In this document: positions 37,508 through 50,300 of the stretch, piece after piece
How positions within the stretch are numbered: the stretch's first letter is position 1
How the letters are laid out: each line of letters starts with the position of its first letter
Source: Nematostella vectensis
Taxonomy: Eukaryota; Cnidaria; Anthozoa; Actiniaria; Edwardsiidae
Reading direction: 5' to 3'
Assembly (NCBI RefSeq): GCF_932526225.1
Contig: NC_064043.1
Coordinates: 8,177,501-8,241,500, forward strand
DNA: 64,000 nucleotides
Translations under genes and position numbers: made by a program
The notes under the pieces: model-generated
Databases searched by the model: none
Told to the model about the DNA's origin: nothing
The model's input: only the letters and a program-made list of their open reading frames with translations

Positions 37508-40500
37508 TTAATATACCTCCAGTTCCGAGTTTGTGATTGTTGCTGTCGACAAATTGCCATCATCAATTTGTTCAGGATTTTCTTTCACATCCCCTACAAA
37601 ATTAATTTGAATATAAAAAATATAACAAATATGTGTGGGGGTGGGGGTGGGGGTTGGGACTTCATCCCTCCAGCCCCTCCCTAGTGTTTGTCCTGTATGT
37701 GTACTGCACAATGGCACTTTGGAAAACAAAGGTTGTATAGCAACTGTTGGCTCCTGATTACATAGGACTTTTCCCATTGAATGTTTACCAGTATTAATGA
37801 ATATTGGGATAAGTCAAATTCAATATCTTTGTTGTTGTTTTGTTTCTCATACAAATAATATGCCTTATTTGATGTAACACATTTGGAGATTATTTAGAGA
37901 ATTTTTCTGCTATATACCTTAGTTACCAGTTCTATAACATTTGTAGATAAACATCTACAGTGGAAGCTTTACCTGGCTCCTCCTCAAAATCAGGTTCATC
38001 ACTCAACAGAGTCACAATCTTGTCAAAGAACTGGTTTCTTCTGTAACTCATCTGGTTTACCTTTTCAAGAAATAGAAACGTTTTATTATTGCTGCTTGCA
38101 ACTAATATAGAGTTGCCTTGATATAAATATACAATTTGCAATTCTCAAAGCATGTTTGCATTTGCTATGGGCATGGTAAGATGCAAGCCTTGTATTTCAA
38201 ATAAAGATGCCCCACAATACTCTAAAATAGCAAAAGAAAAGATGTTATTCAAATATAAACAAAAAGAGCTTGAGATACCCGTGGTTGCACTGGGGAATCC
38301 AAGTATGTAAACCCAATGGTACGTTGTTGGGCTTGTTAACAAAACCTCTTCAACAATGAAGATACAGTATAATCATTACAAAATTCATCAGTCAACGTAG
38401 GCGAATTTTTTTCCTAATGCTACACAGGTTACAACAAACGTATTTTCACACTGCAACCTTACTGTACTTGTAATTCTGCAAGCAGACATAAAAAAATCCA
38501 ACTTACTGAGTATGTGAGAGATGCCTTCAGTGTAATCAATCGAATTTTCAGTTTGTTTGTCTCAGCTTCTAGACTTGTCTTCACTTTCTAAATATGCCAG
38601 GAGACATGATAAAAGGTAAGCACAGCTATATTGTATAATGTTGAACTTCTCCTAAAATGGGAAAATGTTCAGGGGCAGATCCAGGATTTCAAAATGGGGG
38701 GTGGATGATGGCCAGACAGACGGCTTACAACTGATCCAGTGGTTCTTTGTAGGTCACAACATAGATCTTAAAATACTTCACGCTGAATTGGATTTGTCAC
38801 GTCAGCAAAGTAAAGCAGGTGAAAGTGTTTATTTTCTTCAAACAAGTATTTTTTTACCCAAAAAGGGGGGTGGATATCCACCCAGCCTGTATCTGCCCTT
38901 AATGTTAGAAGTTGAAGATAAAAAATTATCAGTAAATACTAAAAATAAACATAGCAGAAGTTGATTCCCACACGAGTGCAGTAAAAAGATATTTTAATAA
39001 AAGATTGGGAGGGGGGGGGGGGGAAATATACTGTGTTTGAAAATCCTGTTTACAGTCCCAGCCTTTATCTGATGGATATGCTACTATGGGAAAGCTTTAT
39101 TCATTTCTTCACCCCTTAGGTTACTGCAGATGCCCTCACCCCCAAATCACCTGCCTCTCACTAGCTATGGCCCTGTAGCTGGAGTCTTTCTAAAAGTCTT
39201 GTGCTAGCTTTTGGTAAGCTGTTTGCACAATACTGTTTTACTGACTCTCTTATTCCATCCTTAGCATCTCATCATTCTATTTTGTTACAGACTATTTTTG
39301 CTTACCTCCTTTTCTAACAGACATTCTAAAAGCTCTTTTTCTACCTCAGATTTTGAAAACCTAATAACAATATGTTTCAAATTACAGTGAATATTGGGTA
39401 GACTATAATGATGTACAGTAGATGACTTTTAAGAACATGGCAACCAGTTTGTTCAAGGTGCAGCAGTCAGACCCCCTGTACATAAGCTGCCATCTTCTGC
39501 TTTTATGTTTAAATGTTTTAAAACAAATTCCTGTCCCATGTTCCTGGGACCTTGGCTTTTGCTGTAGTGGTCTCCCTTCCTTGTACCCTACCTTTTAGTC
39601 TTCAGTTTACTTATTATTGTGTAATGTCCTTTTGTAGTGTCATATTATGTTTATCCAAGCAAAGCAAAATCAATAAAAATTACTAAATAATAGAGAGAGG
39701 GAGAAGGCGGACACAAGGTCCTGGCGAGGCCTGTCCCGACACTACGGATACTTGAACGCTTATCGATAAAATACAAAAACACAGAGACTAATCTAACAGC
39801 AATTCAGCCTGAAGGAGCGGCATTTAGGGCAGATTGTTTTCCATGTACGGACCCGGTTGGGGTCAAAGTCAGAGTTGAAATATAGTGTTTTTACATTTTT
39901 CTTAAAAGATTCGATGGAAGGAGAAGATCTAATAGATTCGGGCAGATTATTTCATAAGGGTATAATGCGGTTAAAATAGGAGTCCCTGAAAAGTGATGTA
40001 CGGAAGCGATTAGGGCGGAAGGTTAGTGTAGCGGATGCAGCCCTAGTGCGCCAGCGTTTTACTGTGACAAATTTGTCTAAGGGAAGTCTAAGGGAAGGTC
40101 ATGGTCACCGGTAATTGCTTTAAAGAAGAAACACAGATCTTTGCATTCTAGCCAGTATGACAGGGGGAGTAAATTCAAAGTTATAAACAAGGTGGGTTTG
40201 TAGTTGGGTCTCAGGTCAGGATTCGGCAGGAAAGGATAAAATGCATGGCGCACCTCTGCAAGCTCTCGCATAGGCGTAAGTTAGAAATATAAGACTGAGG
40301 GGCCCATATTTCGCTAGCGTAACCCAAGTGAGAGCGCACAAGGGTGGTATATAATAACAACTTGGGATCAGACACTAATACTGCGCAGTGTCGACGAAGG
40401 AAGCCAAGCATCCGGTTAGCTTTGGCAACCACTTTTTCCGTGTGCAAGCTCCAAGAGAGGGTTTTGTCGACCGTGACACCAAGATCTTTTTGTGTGGTAA

Positions 40501-43500
40501 CATTGGCTAGGGCATCATCACCCAGTAAGTAGGGACTGATGGCAAGAGATGGCGCTTCGCTGGTACGCTTCCTAGATATTCTCAAGGTCTCACACTTGGT
40601 AAAATTAAATAATAGTCCCCCATATGCTGGACCAGGAGACTGTCCAGGTCCCATTGAAGGGACTGATGGTCGTCTGGGCCACTTATTGGACGAGAGCACT
40701 TTGCGTCATCAGCGAATAAGGCGATGCCACTGCTAGGACTCACCACATCAGGGAGGTCGTTCACGTACAACAAGAAGAGGAATGGCCCCAGCAGACTACC
40801 TTAAGGCACACCAGAATGAACTCGGGACAGGTTGGAAAAAAGCACCGTTGACAAAGACCCTCTGAGATCTTGTTGTGAGGTAGTCAGAGAACCAGCGTAG
40901 CAAGGGCTTACTGATCCCGAACAGAGACAGCTTATGGAGGAGTTTGCGGTGAGGCACAGAATCAAAGGCCTTCGATAAGTCCAAGTACACAACATCTGTT
41001 TCTTTCCCAGCATCCAGCGCCTCTCCCAGATCATGAAGGGCTGTAAGTAGCTGTGTTACGCAGGACCTGCCACTGATGAAACCGTGCTGAAAGGACGACA
41101 GCAGTTCACGCAACGCAGGACCTGCCACTGATGAAACCGTGCTGAAGGACGATAGCGCAGGACCTGCCACTGATGAAACCATGCTGAAGGGACGATAGCA
41201 GTTCACGCAACGCAGGACCTGCCACTGATGAAACCATGCTGAAGGGACGATAGCGCAGGACCTGCCACTGATGAAACCATGCTGAAGGGACGATAGCAGT
41301 TCACGCAAATGAGTTATAAGATGGTTTAGAACACATCTCTCGCACACCTTACTAACAATAGTAAGGAGAGAAATTGGTCTGTAGTTGGGTATTTCAGACT
41401 TCTTTCCTTTCTTGAATACAGGAGTAACGCTGGCATTCTTCCATTCCTCGGGCAGATGGCCAGAGCACAGCTATAGGTTGAAAAGCACACAGAGGGAAGG
41501 AGCCAACTGGTCTGCGCATTAAACGTAGCAGCCTTGGGTGGAGGCCGTCAGGGCCTGGAGACTTACTTGGATTCAGACTCCTAAGCGCGGACAGAACCTC
41601 GTCTTGGGTTACTGTGAGATCACTTAGAACGTTGTCAGTGAAGGGAGTCGAAGGTAAGTTGCATGGAGACGAGTTATCGGGGTTGAACATGGAAGAGAAA
41701 TACCTACAGAAGGCACTGGCTTTGTCAACAGGCGAGGAGTAGGAACGACCCTCCAGGTCAACCATGTCAGGTATTAATGGGCGCTTGGCAAGTCTATTTA
41801 AATATGACCAGAAGTGCGCCGGGTTGGAGAAACAGTTATCAGATATGTCCTGGAGGTATGCGATGCGTTTTGCGCGAACTAGATATTTCAGTTCACGGCG
41901 TAGACATCGTTGTTGTTTAAAGAGGGCGACAATAGAGGTAATTAGAAGGTCCAAGTAATTGTCCCCGCGTGTAGGCTTGTCAACCAACTGGAACAGGGTT
42001 TTTTTCGGCCAGGGATTGACAGAATGTAAACAAAGCCGAATCAGAGGAATCCACAAAACCAGAACCCTCAATCCACCTAACTGATGGCAGGTTAAAATCT
42101 CCGAGGAGTATTAACCTATCATAATGCAGAGTATCTAGGAAATCATTGAATTTGTAAAGCCAGGAGACGCGATTTGGCGGCTGTCTGTAGAACATGGCAA
42201 CAAGAACTTTACCGGAGTTGTTGGTTGTAACTTCCAGAGCAGCATATTCAACTTCAACATCGCTGATACCGAGATCATTGGGGTTGTAGTGCAAACTGCA
42301 GCGAGATGCGATTAAAATGCCTCCACTGTCTGCGAACTGACGATCGGAACGATGGACATCATATCCCCATGGAAGCACTTCAGAGTCCAAAGTGTCAGGT
42401 TTTAGCCATGATTCTGTTACGGCAATGATGTCGAAGTCATTAGCATAAACGGTATCTTGAAATTCCTGAAGCCTTCGCCCGGACTTGATACCTTGGACAT
42501 TTTGATAGAAGCAGTGTAAAGTGGTAGGACTTTGCCTGGAAGTGGATACCACGGATGTAGTTCGACTTGTGCTAGAGTTGCTTTGACTTCTAGACAAGTC
42601 CTGTGAGCTGGGATGGGAGACATTTTGACGAGGACGATTAGCTGGAAAATTGAGCGACGAGCCAGGCTGGGACTCAATATCGCCACATAGTAAAGTATCG
42701 CTTTGCAAGTACAGGTGCCCAGATGGAAGCCAGGTAATAAGAGGTTTGTGGGACAACCGCTTGCAACAGATCGATAAAGTTCACCGTTTGCGAGGGTTTA
42801 AGATGGCGGCCGCCGAAAACGGGGTTTTCAGTGAGTCTGGCCAAGATATTGAGTGATTCGCCACTGATCAAAGCTGAGATTGAGATATCGTCAACTGCGG
42901 GATACTAGGGTCAGCCAAAGGGTTGTAGACATCAATTTTAGACTCAGTAGCGCTCATGGGATAAATAAGGGTCAGGAGCACTAAGAGGCACGACCAACCC
43001 GACAACATCTTTCTCAAAACAATTATAAAACCATATTTAAATGGTTTAATGGTTTAATGGTGTTTTAAAAAACACAGCTTTTTAAGATTTTCTTAAAGAA
43101 GGCTATCCAGTTTTGCAGCAAATTGATAATAGAGGGATAAAACATTGACAACAAGAACTACATATTCTTCCAGCATATTACTGAATTTACCTTTCTTTGT
43201 GTTCTCTAAGAAGTCTCTGATGCTTTGTGACTAATGAAGACAGCTGTTTTGATGGAAAAGAATAACAATAAAATTTTATCCAGTTAGTATGTTGCATAAA
43301 TAACCCATGTTTTTATCTTACTTTCTTGTATAGTGTTAGTGGCTACCTTAAGGATTGTGCGAAGAAAGTTCCTAATGGAAGTTGCCTAATGGAAGTTGAA
43401 CATGAAATTGAGGTCTCACTACAGTAGAATACACCAACAGTAAATGGGACTATACATAGGCATAGGGGGGGATGGCTTTCAGATTGGTTGTTTGATAATA

Positions 43501-46500
43501 GTTAATTATTTAAATAGGAACGAATTCGGGATGAAAATGATTAATGTCATTATTTCCCATAACATTTTAACAAGGTTGAAATCTTTACCAAGGACACATT
43601 TTCCCAGATCTACATTACCCCAGACCCCTTGAGGCCACCTCCCACACACTTTTTAAGGCCAGCACTGCCACCCCTTCTACCATTAATATAAAGGGTACTT
43701 GCATATGGATTTCTAGTGCAACTCAGATAAAAACACTTCAGATAAGGGATTTTATATTATAATAATGTAATTAAATGAATAGCAAATAATTATGATGGGA
43801 CTTTGTAGAGTGGCATCTGAAGAGGTGTTGACTACCTGCAGTAATAAGAGGCTGCTAAATAGATGTACTGCACCACTCTATATAAGTGAAAAATAATGTT
43901 TTCAAAGTTGGATGACTTTGCACATTCTTGTTGGCAATAATGTAATTAAAAGAATAGCAAATAATTATGATGGGACTTTGCAGAGTGGCATCTGAAGAGG
44001 TGTTGACTACCTGCAGTAATAAGAGGCTGCTAAATAGATGAACTGTACCACTCTATATAAGTGAAAAATAATGTTTCCAAAGTTGGATGACTTTGCGCAT
44101 TCTTGTTCGCACATTCTTGACACAGTAATACTTAAAGGCAAAGTTCCGGCTGCTACTAACCTTCTTTTTCAGGAATGCTACATCTAACTGACTGTCTAGA
44201 GTAAGGCCAGGTATTCGGGGGGCAGTCCTGGCAATGGATGATAAAGGTATCTCTGATAGAATTAGAAATAATGAGAATTGTAAGAAAAATGGTGTTTGAA
44301 GAAATAGTATAAGTTCAAAGACAGATAATTACTGTAGTATCAAGTTCGTATCAACCTTTGGTTAATGTAAAAGAAAAAGGGTTGCTCCTATCTACAGTTA
44401 GTATCATATATTTACCATTTTCTCCAAGGGTTGTTTTATCATCCATCTCCACTAGGTCTCTATGATGCAGATTCAAATATTACTTTTGTGAAAACACCAA
44501 ACAAACAAACAGTATAGTTAAAGAGGTACTGTTTAGCAACATACCTTGAAGTTATGATGCCATGAATTCTAAAAGATAGAGGAAACCACAAGAATAATGT
44601 ATTAGCTGGATTGAATTGCAAATTCTATACTGTATAGAATATTTATTCATTGTATATACATATATATTAATTTTCTTTCTATAAAAAGAGTAATTCAAAA
44701 ATGGGGAAAACCTCAGGTTTAGAATAGTGAAGCTAGGCAGTTATTCAATGAGTTTGGGATGGTTGGAGTTCTATAAATTCAAATTATATGTATATTTTAC
44801 ATTCATATGTATTTTATTGTTACATTTACAGGGATGCTCATAGGGGACAATAGAATAGGACACAAGGTCCTTACAAGTTAAGCCTCACACAATACTGTGA
44901 TCACTACAAAATGTATAAAAAAAATGTACACACATGGGCAAGTTACCTAACTTTCTCTTCCTCTAAAACCCTTATCTTCTTTTCAAGATCCTCTCTTCTT
45001 GCGACATAATTTCTGAAAAAAATACCAACCACATGTCTGGAGAGAAATGTTCACCCTACTGTATTCTTGACAAACTCAATACTGCTGGTCTTCAGCAAAA
45101 AAATACATGATTATGTTTTACCTCAGAGTTGGTATTGCACCTACTGCTTGTGCTAGTTTTTGAGATAAGAAGGAAAGCTCCCTTTGCCCTCTCTGGATGG
45201 TATCAATGCACTCTTCATACTCCATCTAAACAAAGAGGAAAACAGTGGCAGAACTAGAAATACAGGAAAGGGCAATAAAGCCAGGGTTTAAGAAAGGGTT
45301 ATCCTTTCTAAGTCTTTCTATTCTGAAAAATTATCATATTTTTGTTATACATACTTTAAAAAGAGGATTATCCCTTTTCTCCCCACCTAACCACCACCTG
45401 TAAATCTTCCAATGACCAGAAATTTATATTGACCTATTTTGGTAAACAAAAATAAAATCGACAGATGACAGATACAAAAAAATATTCTTCCTAACTGCAA
45501 CGTGCATGTGCAGCCTCACATCACTCGTGTATGTGACCAACATATGCCATGTTTACACTTGAGCGTCCAACCTAGGTTAGATTTGAAGTGTATGTGAATA
45601 CGCTCCAAATAGCCACTTATGTGCCGGCAATAACAAAGGATCCGCAACCTAGATTCGGTTGAACTGAACCATTCCAGGAGGCATGGTTGGGAGTTAACCA
45701 CAAACTGAACCTAGGTTCAAGCTCAAGTGTAAACACTGAAATAGCTGATTGGTCCACAAAAATTCACACTGATATAAAACAGATGATTGCCACTACTAAT
45801 ATGCCCCAGGTTGAGCATATTTTACCCCCTCCCCCCCACCCCTATCCTACTACCCCCTCCCCCTTTCTCGAGAAATCCTTGATCAAACTTTGATCTAAGA
45901 AATTTAGAAAAAAATGACTTAAACACTCACTTTGATCGAGAATAGAAGATTTCTAAAGACAGAATGCTCTTCTATCAGCTCCTCGAAGTACTTCTGGTGA
46001 ATAGCAAACCGGTCCTGGAACAGAATCCTAGTCAGAAGAACACACCGAGGTCGCTGGCACAAAACTCACAGACAAGAATTTATAAGGCTTCTACCACTAT
46101 TACACATATGAAATAGCGGTAAGGTTGACACAACAGAGCATGGCTCCAACTCAAGTGTAACCTCGGTTAGTAAGCACTGTCACTGGGGGTGGTCACTGCC
46201 AGAGGGTTTATTGCGTCCCCAGTGGTTCTTTTACGTCCCTTCGGTTCAGGTTTAGTGTAGTACAGCTTGAAGAGACGGGACCTCCGGTTTAGTGTCCTTA
46301 TCCGAGAAGACTGGAAACACGGGAGAATAACTTCAACTCACTTGTGACAAATTCGATTCAAGGCAGGAACCCGGAAAAAATCCCCAGTTTGAGCCAGGAT
46401 TCGAACCTGGGCCACAGCGGTGAGAGGCCGACGCGCTAACACACTAGGCCACCCGTGCTTCCCAAACAAACACGATTATCATGGATATCGTATTATACGT

Positions 46501-46905
46501 GATAATTTCCTGCCAAGGTTGTTGCCAGACACTCTTTAATAGCTTATGTTTCATTTCATTTATCATTGAAGCTAGTCTTGCAAATTTGGAGTGCGCGACT
46601 TGTGTCTATGAAGGCCGCCATCTTGTTTCCGCGCAAAAGGATACCCACACAGGTTACCCAGACAATATTTTTATGTACCTCAAAAGTCGGGCATGGATTT
46701 AGCCTGTCAAGTTCCTGTTGGAAATAAATAAATCAAACAATAGTTCACACAAAATCATCTTATAATTTTTTAAGAAAGATAAGCATATAACTTTTATCTC
46801 CGTTTTTTGGCTTACCTCTGAGATTTTTCGTAAGATTTCCTTGTTCAATTTCCTTGTTTTCGCATTCATTTTTTCCCTAAGAGAACCTTTTGCGAGTGCT
46901 GCCAT
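37508..46905 (-). CDS. Coiled-coil protein with TSNAXIP1/CLHC1-like N-terminal region, 10 exons
   Basis: Ten minus-strand exons join in one frame to 257 codons including the stop: 46905-46816, 46014-45931, 45225-45122, 45012-44947, 44459-44416, 44252-44161, 43230-43191, 38583-38507, 38060-37973 and 37593-37508. All introns are GT..AG and every phase agrees. Exon 7 (40 bp) and the exon 8 acceptor are the least certain. The protein starts MAALAKGSLREKMN, is charged and helical throughout, and has a conserved-looking segment KYFEELIEEHSVFRNLLFSI, then KMEYEECIDTIQ, at about residues 38-71. That pattern matches, from memory, the N-terminal coiled-coil region shared by TSNAXIP1 and CLHC1, proteins linked to cilia and testis. 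An acidic tail ends ..ITNSELEVY. No clathrin-linker half is present. Intron 7 holds a sense-oriented LINE and a hAT-like MITE. It shares a short intergenic region with PHKA. The family assignment is tentative; the gene structure is more secure. Confidence 0.75.
38670..38900. mobile_element. hAT-like MITE
   Basis: Begins CAGGGGCAGATCCAGGAT and ends with the imperfect inverse, GCCTGTATCTGCCCTT. AATGTT-like sequence lies on both sides. GGGGGGTGGAT repeats lie just inside each end. CAGGGGC.GATCCAGGATTT is a widespread hAT terminus. It lies inside intron 7 of the coiled-coil gene. Confidence 0.6.
39690..43010 (-). mobile_element. CR1/L2-like LINE, nearly complete ORF2, disrupted
   Basis: The minus strand encodes, in order: a start at 43008 with a hydrophobic signal-like leader (MLSGWSCLLVLLTLIYPMSA); a GDIESQPG motif near 42660; an apurinic endonuclease domain at about 42560-42000 (FYQNVQGIKS, AVTESWL, SDRQFADSGGILI, LLGDFNLPSVRW); a linker; reverse transcriptase at about 41620-40300 (SPGPDGLHPRLL, QHGFISGRSC, DVVYLDLSKAFDSVPH, the catalytic FADDA box); and a C-terminus ending with WNNLPES..SSPSIESFKKN and a stop at 39793-39795. 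Several frameshifts and stops break the frame (for example near 42890, 41990, 41390 and 40790). The motif RELLSSFQHGFISGRSC is tandemly duplicated inside the reverse transcriptase (41045-41310). The element is non-functional and lies in the sense direction within intron 7 of the coiled-coil gene. Confidence 0.9.
41045..41310 (-). repeat. Internal minisatellite within the LINE reverse transcriptase
   Basis: Four to five tandem copies of CGCAGGACCTGCCACTGATG plus AAACCRTGCTGAA...GACGATAGCAG, with units of about 60 to 120 bp. In frame this multiplies the QHGFISGRSC segment between reverse transcriptase motifs, so it postdates or caused inactivation of this copy. Confidence 0.85.
43761..44110. 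repeat. Two-copy 175-bp tandem duplication
   Basis: 43761-43935 and 43936-44110 are about 95% identical, both starting AATAATGTAATTAAA and ending near CATTCTTGTT. They lie within intron 6 of the coiled-coil gene, directly beside exon 6 (acceptor side of the intron to exon 7). Confidence 0.92.
46130..46465 (-). mobile_element. tRNA-derived SINE
   Basis: On the minus strand a tRNA-like head reads GCACGGGTGGCCTAGTGTGT, then TAGCGCGTCGGCC. It has an A box TGGCCTAGTGT (46441-46451) and a perfect B box GGTTCGAATCC (46397-46407). The body continues through CTTCTCGGATAAGGACACTA, then AACCGGAGGTCCCGTC, a block that recalls the conserved central domains shared among metazoan SINEs (possibly the Nin-DC type; from memory). 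It lies between exons 1 and 2 of the coiled-coil gene, same orientation. Confidence 0.8.
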
Positions 46906-47392
46906 ATTGAAAGCTTCTATTGCGCGGAATGGTCAGAAATGGAGATTTGAAGGTTTATCCGCATTAAAACACCCCTGTTTCAAAGATGTTTCTGTGTTGG
47001 ATTTTATTTCGTATTCAGCTTTCCCGCGCTTTTTCCTCAGCCCGCCCGCGATTATCCGGGACCTCTTACCCAACGGAATAATGCGACAGGAAAAACGAAA
47101 ACATATACATACAGTATAAAACCATTATCAAATACTGATCGAATACTGTTTGTCTACTTTTTTTAACCTACAATATTTGAGTGTTGAAAAAAAAATGAAT
47201 TGATAAAACAAAGGAGAACTATCCGGGGATATCCGGGGATGTGAATATGATAATCTGTATCGACCCAGTCTCCACGGCCGCATTGATCGAAACAGACTTC
47301 ATCTTTTGTCAACACAAGTGGCGTAGTCCATGTTTTCGAAAATAGAAGTCCTCTATTCGGGGTATGGCTGTACGTTGTGATAAAATGCCACC
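46906..47392. promoter_or_regulatory. Putative bidirectional promoter
   Basis: The start codons of the minus-strand coiled-coil gene (46905) and the plus-strand PHKA gene (47393) face away from each other across 487 bp. The interval is locally GC-richer (CCGCGC, CCGCCCGCG near 47024-47050) and contains a 10-bp tandem ATCCGGGGAT at 47222-47241. No TATA box stands out near either start. Shared control of the two genes is an inference from layout. Confidence 0.5.
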
Positions 47393-50300
47393 ATGAGGAC
47401 GAGAAGCAACTCTATAGTCCGTCTAGACTGGTATCACCGACTGGTGACAAGAACTATCTTAGATTTTCAGGTAGGGAAATATATGTGCTATGTGACACGA
47501 TGTAGTTTTCAGCTTCATTTCAACTTCTGTCAGCAGTGCAAATGTACATGTATCTGGACATAGTAACATGTCTTTTATCCTCGTTATAATTTATACTTGC
47601 CCTATTTCGTTATGTTTATACAATAAAGTGTACATATGACATCAATTTTGTACAATATTTCTAAACATGTTTATTCTAGAGCCATTGGAAACAAGCCCAG
47701 CCCTACCAATCGATAATTCCGATAATCAGTAATGCCTAGGGCACACTGGCGACATATCGACATAACGACATGGGCACTCTTATCTTCGACATAACGACAT
47801 GGACATAACAACAAGAGAAAAACATGTTTTTTCTTTTATTTCATTATGTCCATGTCGTTATGTTGGGCTAAACATAGTGCGCGCGCCCATGTCGTTATGT
47901 TGTTATGTTGCTAGTGTGCACTAGGCATAATAGTTAATATTAGTATATACTTAACGGGAACTTCATAAGAACAAACGTTTTGATTGGTTCGGTATCTCGA
48001 AATAATGGGACAGTATACACTGCTAAAACTTGAAATAATGAGTCGATTTGTGAAATTGCCATAAAAAATTTTCTTCGTCTTCAGCGAATAATTTTTAAGG
48101 AATCTCTAAAAATCAATATCAATCAATCGATTTATATCGGAAATCGTAGTAGCTTACGGCCCGATAAATATTATTACAGATAGATTTACTTCGCTCAGTG
48201 AGCTAATTTGGTCGACTTCCGCTTGCAAAACCTCGATGAAAACACGCAACAACAATCAACTTTGGTACCTCAGGTAAAAACAAAATGGTTTTTGTCCACG
48301 AAAATCAATAGCTTTTTTTGCTAAACATCTAAGAACAATATTGATTTGAATTTTACGGCATAAAAATTTAAACAGCACTTCTACCATTTTATACTCCGAT
48401 TCGGAGTTCGCCAATAAACTTTTACAGTATTTGAGTGATGGAATGACTCAGGGTACTCAGAAAATCGCTCCGCTGAAATACCTTTTGCACCTAATTCATC
48501 CCAAATTGCCCCCTATACGAAGTACAATAAAGTCCTCACGTGTGGCAATGAATGATTTCACCATATCTTTTGAAGTGGTTTTGAAGAAAGGATTTTTCTC
48601 CAAGACCGCAATACAAACTCTCTTGTGAAATCTCTCTTTTGGTCCGAAAAAGCCCAGTCTCTCACTGCATTTCTTAAACTCTGAACTGGCTTATTGACTG
48701 TTTAAACAATTCCAGCATAGGTTAAAAAAATTTATCTATGAAGGCAAGCTTCTGTATTTGCTTGGGGCAGGCCCATACCCAGGATTTTCAGGGGGATGTG
48801 AGCAGTCATCAATATATTATGGAAAAAGCATAGTATTTGACAATCCTCTTATCATAAGAAATGACCAGCTTTTTGCTGACCAAGAGGGATTCATGCCCAG
48901 GCACGTACACAGGGACGCAGGGTGCCTGCCCCCCCCCATGCACCCCCCTCAGCCAATCCTGGGTATGTGCCTGATGCCTACTGGGAATTCATGCGCATTC
49001 TGTGACCCTCCTATGTACTTGACTGTGAAGGATGTCCTGTCTAATACTCAGAACAAAAATGCTGTAACTGTAAGGAAGCAGATGCTATTTTCTCCATTTT
49101 CATTTATGAAATTCAATAGAATATTAAAACAGTGTTTTATCTCTCTGATATACTAGGATCCTGTAACTGGTCTTCTACCATCTCGTATCAAATGGAATGC
49201 ACAGAACCATCTGCAGAGTAAATACCAAGGAGATGCTTGGGTCAGGGATAATGTCTACAGCATTATTGCTGTGTGGGCTCTGGCTCTGGCCTATAGGAAA
49301 AATGCCGACATGGATGAAGATAGAGCTAAGGCCTATGAGCTGACTCAGGTACATACATAATATAATATCTAAATACTATTCACTAGAATACACAGCCATT
49401 CAGAATGCAGTGAATCTGTTTAATATGCCATAAACTCTCGCTATCTCAATATCCTTGGAACCGTAATTAAGTGTTCATTATTATAACAGGAATCTGAATA
49501 CTCTCATTGGGGATTGTTTTTCTCTATAGAAAAATGATACTTCTAAGAGATTTTGGTTCTCCTTCCCCTTTCCTTGTTGTGAAGAGCTATATTAGCCTGC
49601 ATACTGTACATACAGTTTCTTTCATCCTCTTTGGTTAACATCTACCCTCGAGATGACTGTACAGATATTGCATTTTTTGTAAACAAATCTCTTTAAATCA
49701 ACATCACTCTATGATTCACTATGATTTGATTTTTTGTAGGCTGTAGTGAAGTGCATGAGGGGATTACTGACTTCCATGATGAGACAGGTATGTGTGTAGC
49801 TAAATTATGCTATAAGTCATACCTTGCTTTTACACTATATTCTCTTTCATTCTCTCAGGCTGATAAAGTAGAACGATTCAAGACAAGTCAATCAAGAGCA
49901 GATTGTCTCCATGCTAAGTATAGTATGAGTATGTATGACCAAACCTTTTTCTTTGAAAAAAGGAGGATAATAATAGAGACCTTTAGATGGACTGATTTTG
50001 GCACATGAGTATGGGCAAGCCCATTTTGAATTCAGTAAGTGATGATGTCTACTAGTTAACATGTCATAGCAGCTGAAAACTTCAATTGAAATATATTATT
50101 TTTCCCCTTAGAGCATGTCTTACTAGCACGTCATTATGTCCATTCTGGCGCCTTTTTTTGCTACAGCATACCTGGTGTAGCATAATTTTAAAAGTTCAGA
50201 CCTAGTACAGGTATGATCTTGTACCAGTACCAGGAATCTTAAGGTCTTTGATATAAAAAAAAAAACATTCCTTCCCCCAAGAATTGATTTTTACCATTAT

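Noticed and set aside
46390-46460. Functional tRNA gene
   Set aside because: The A and B boxes are good, but the acceptor arm does not pair and the sequence runs on into a SINE body.
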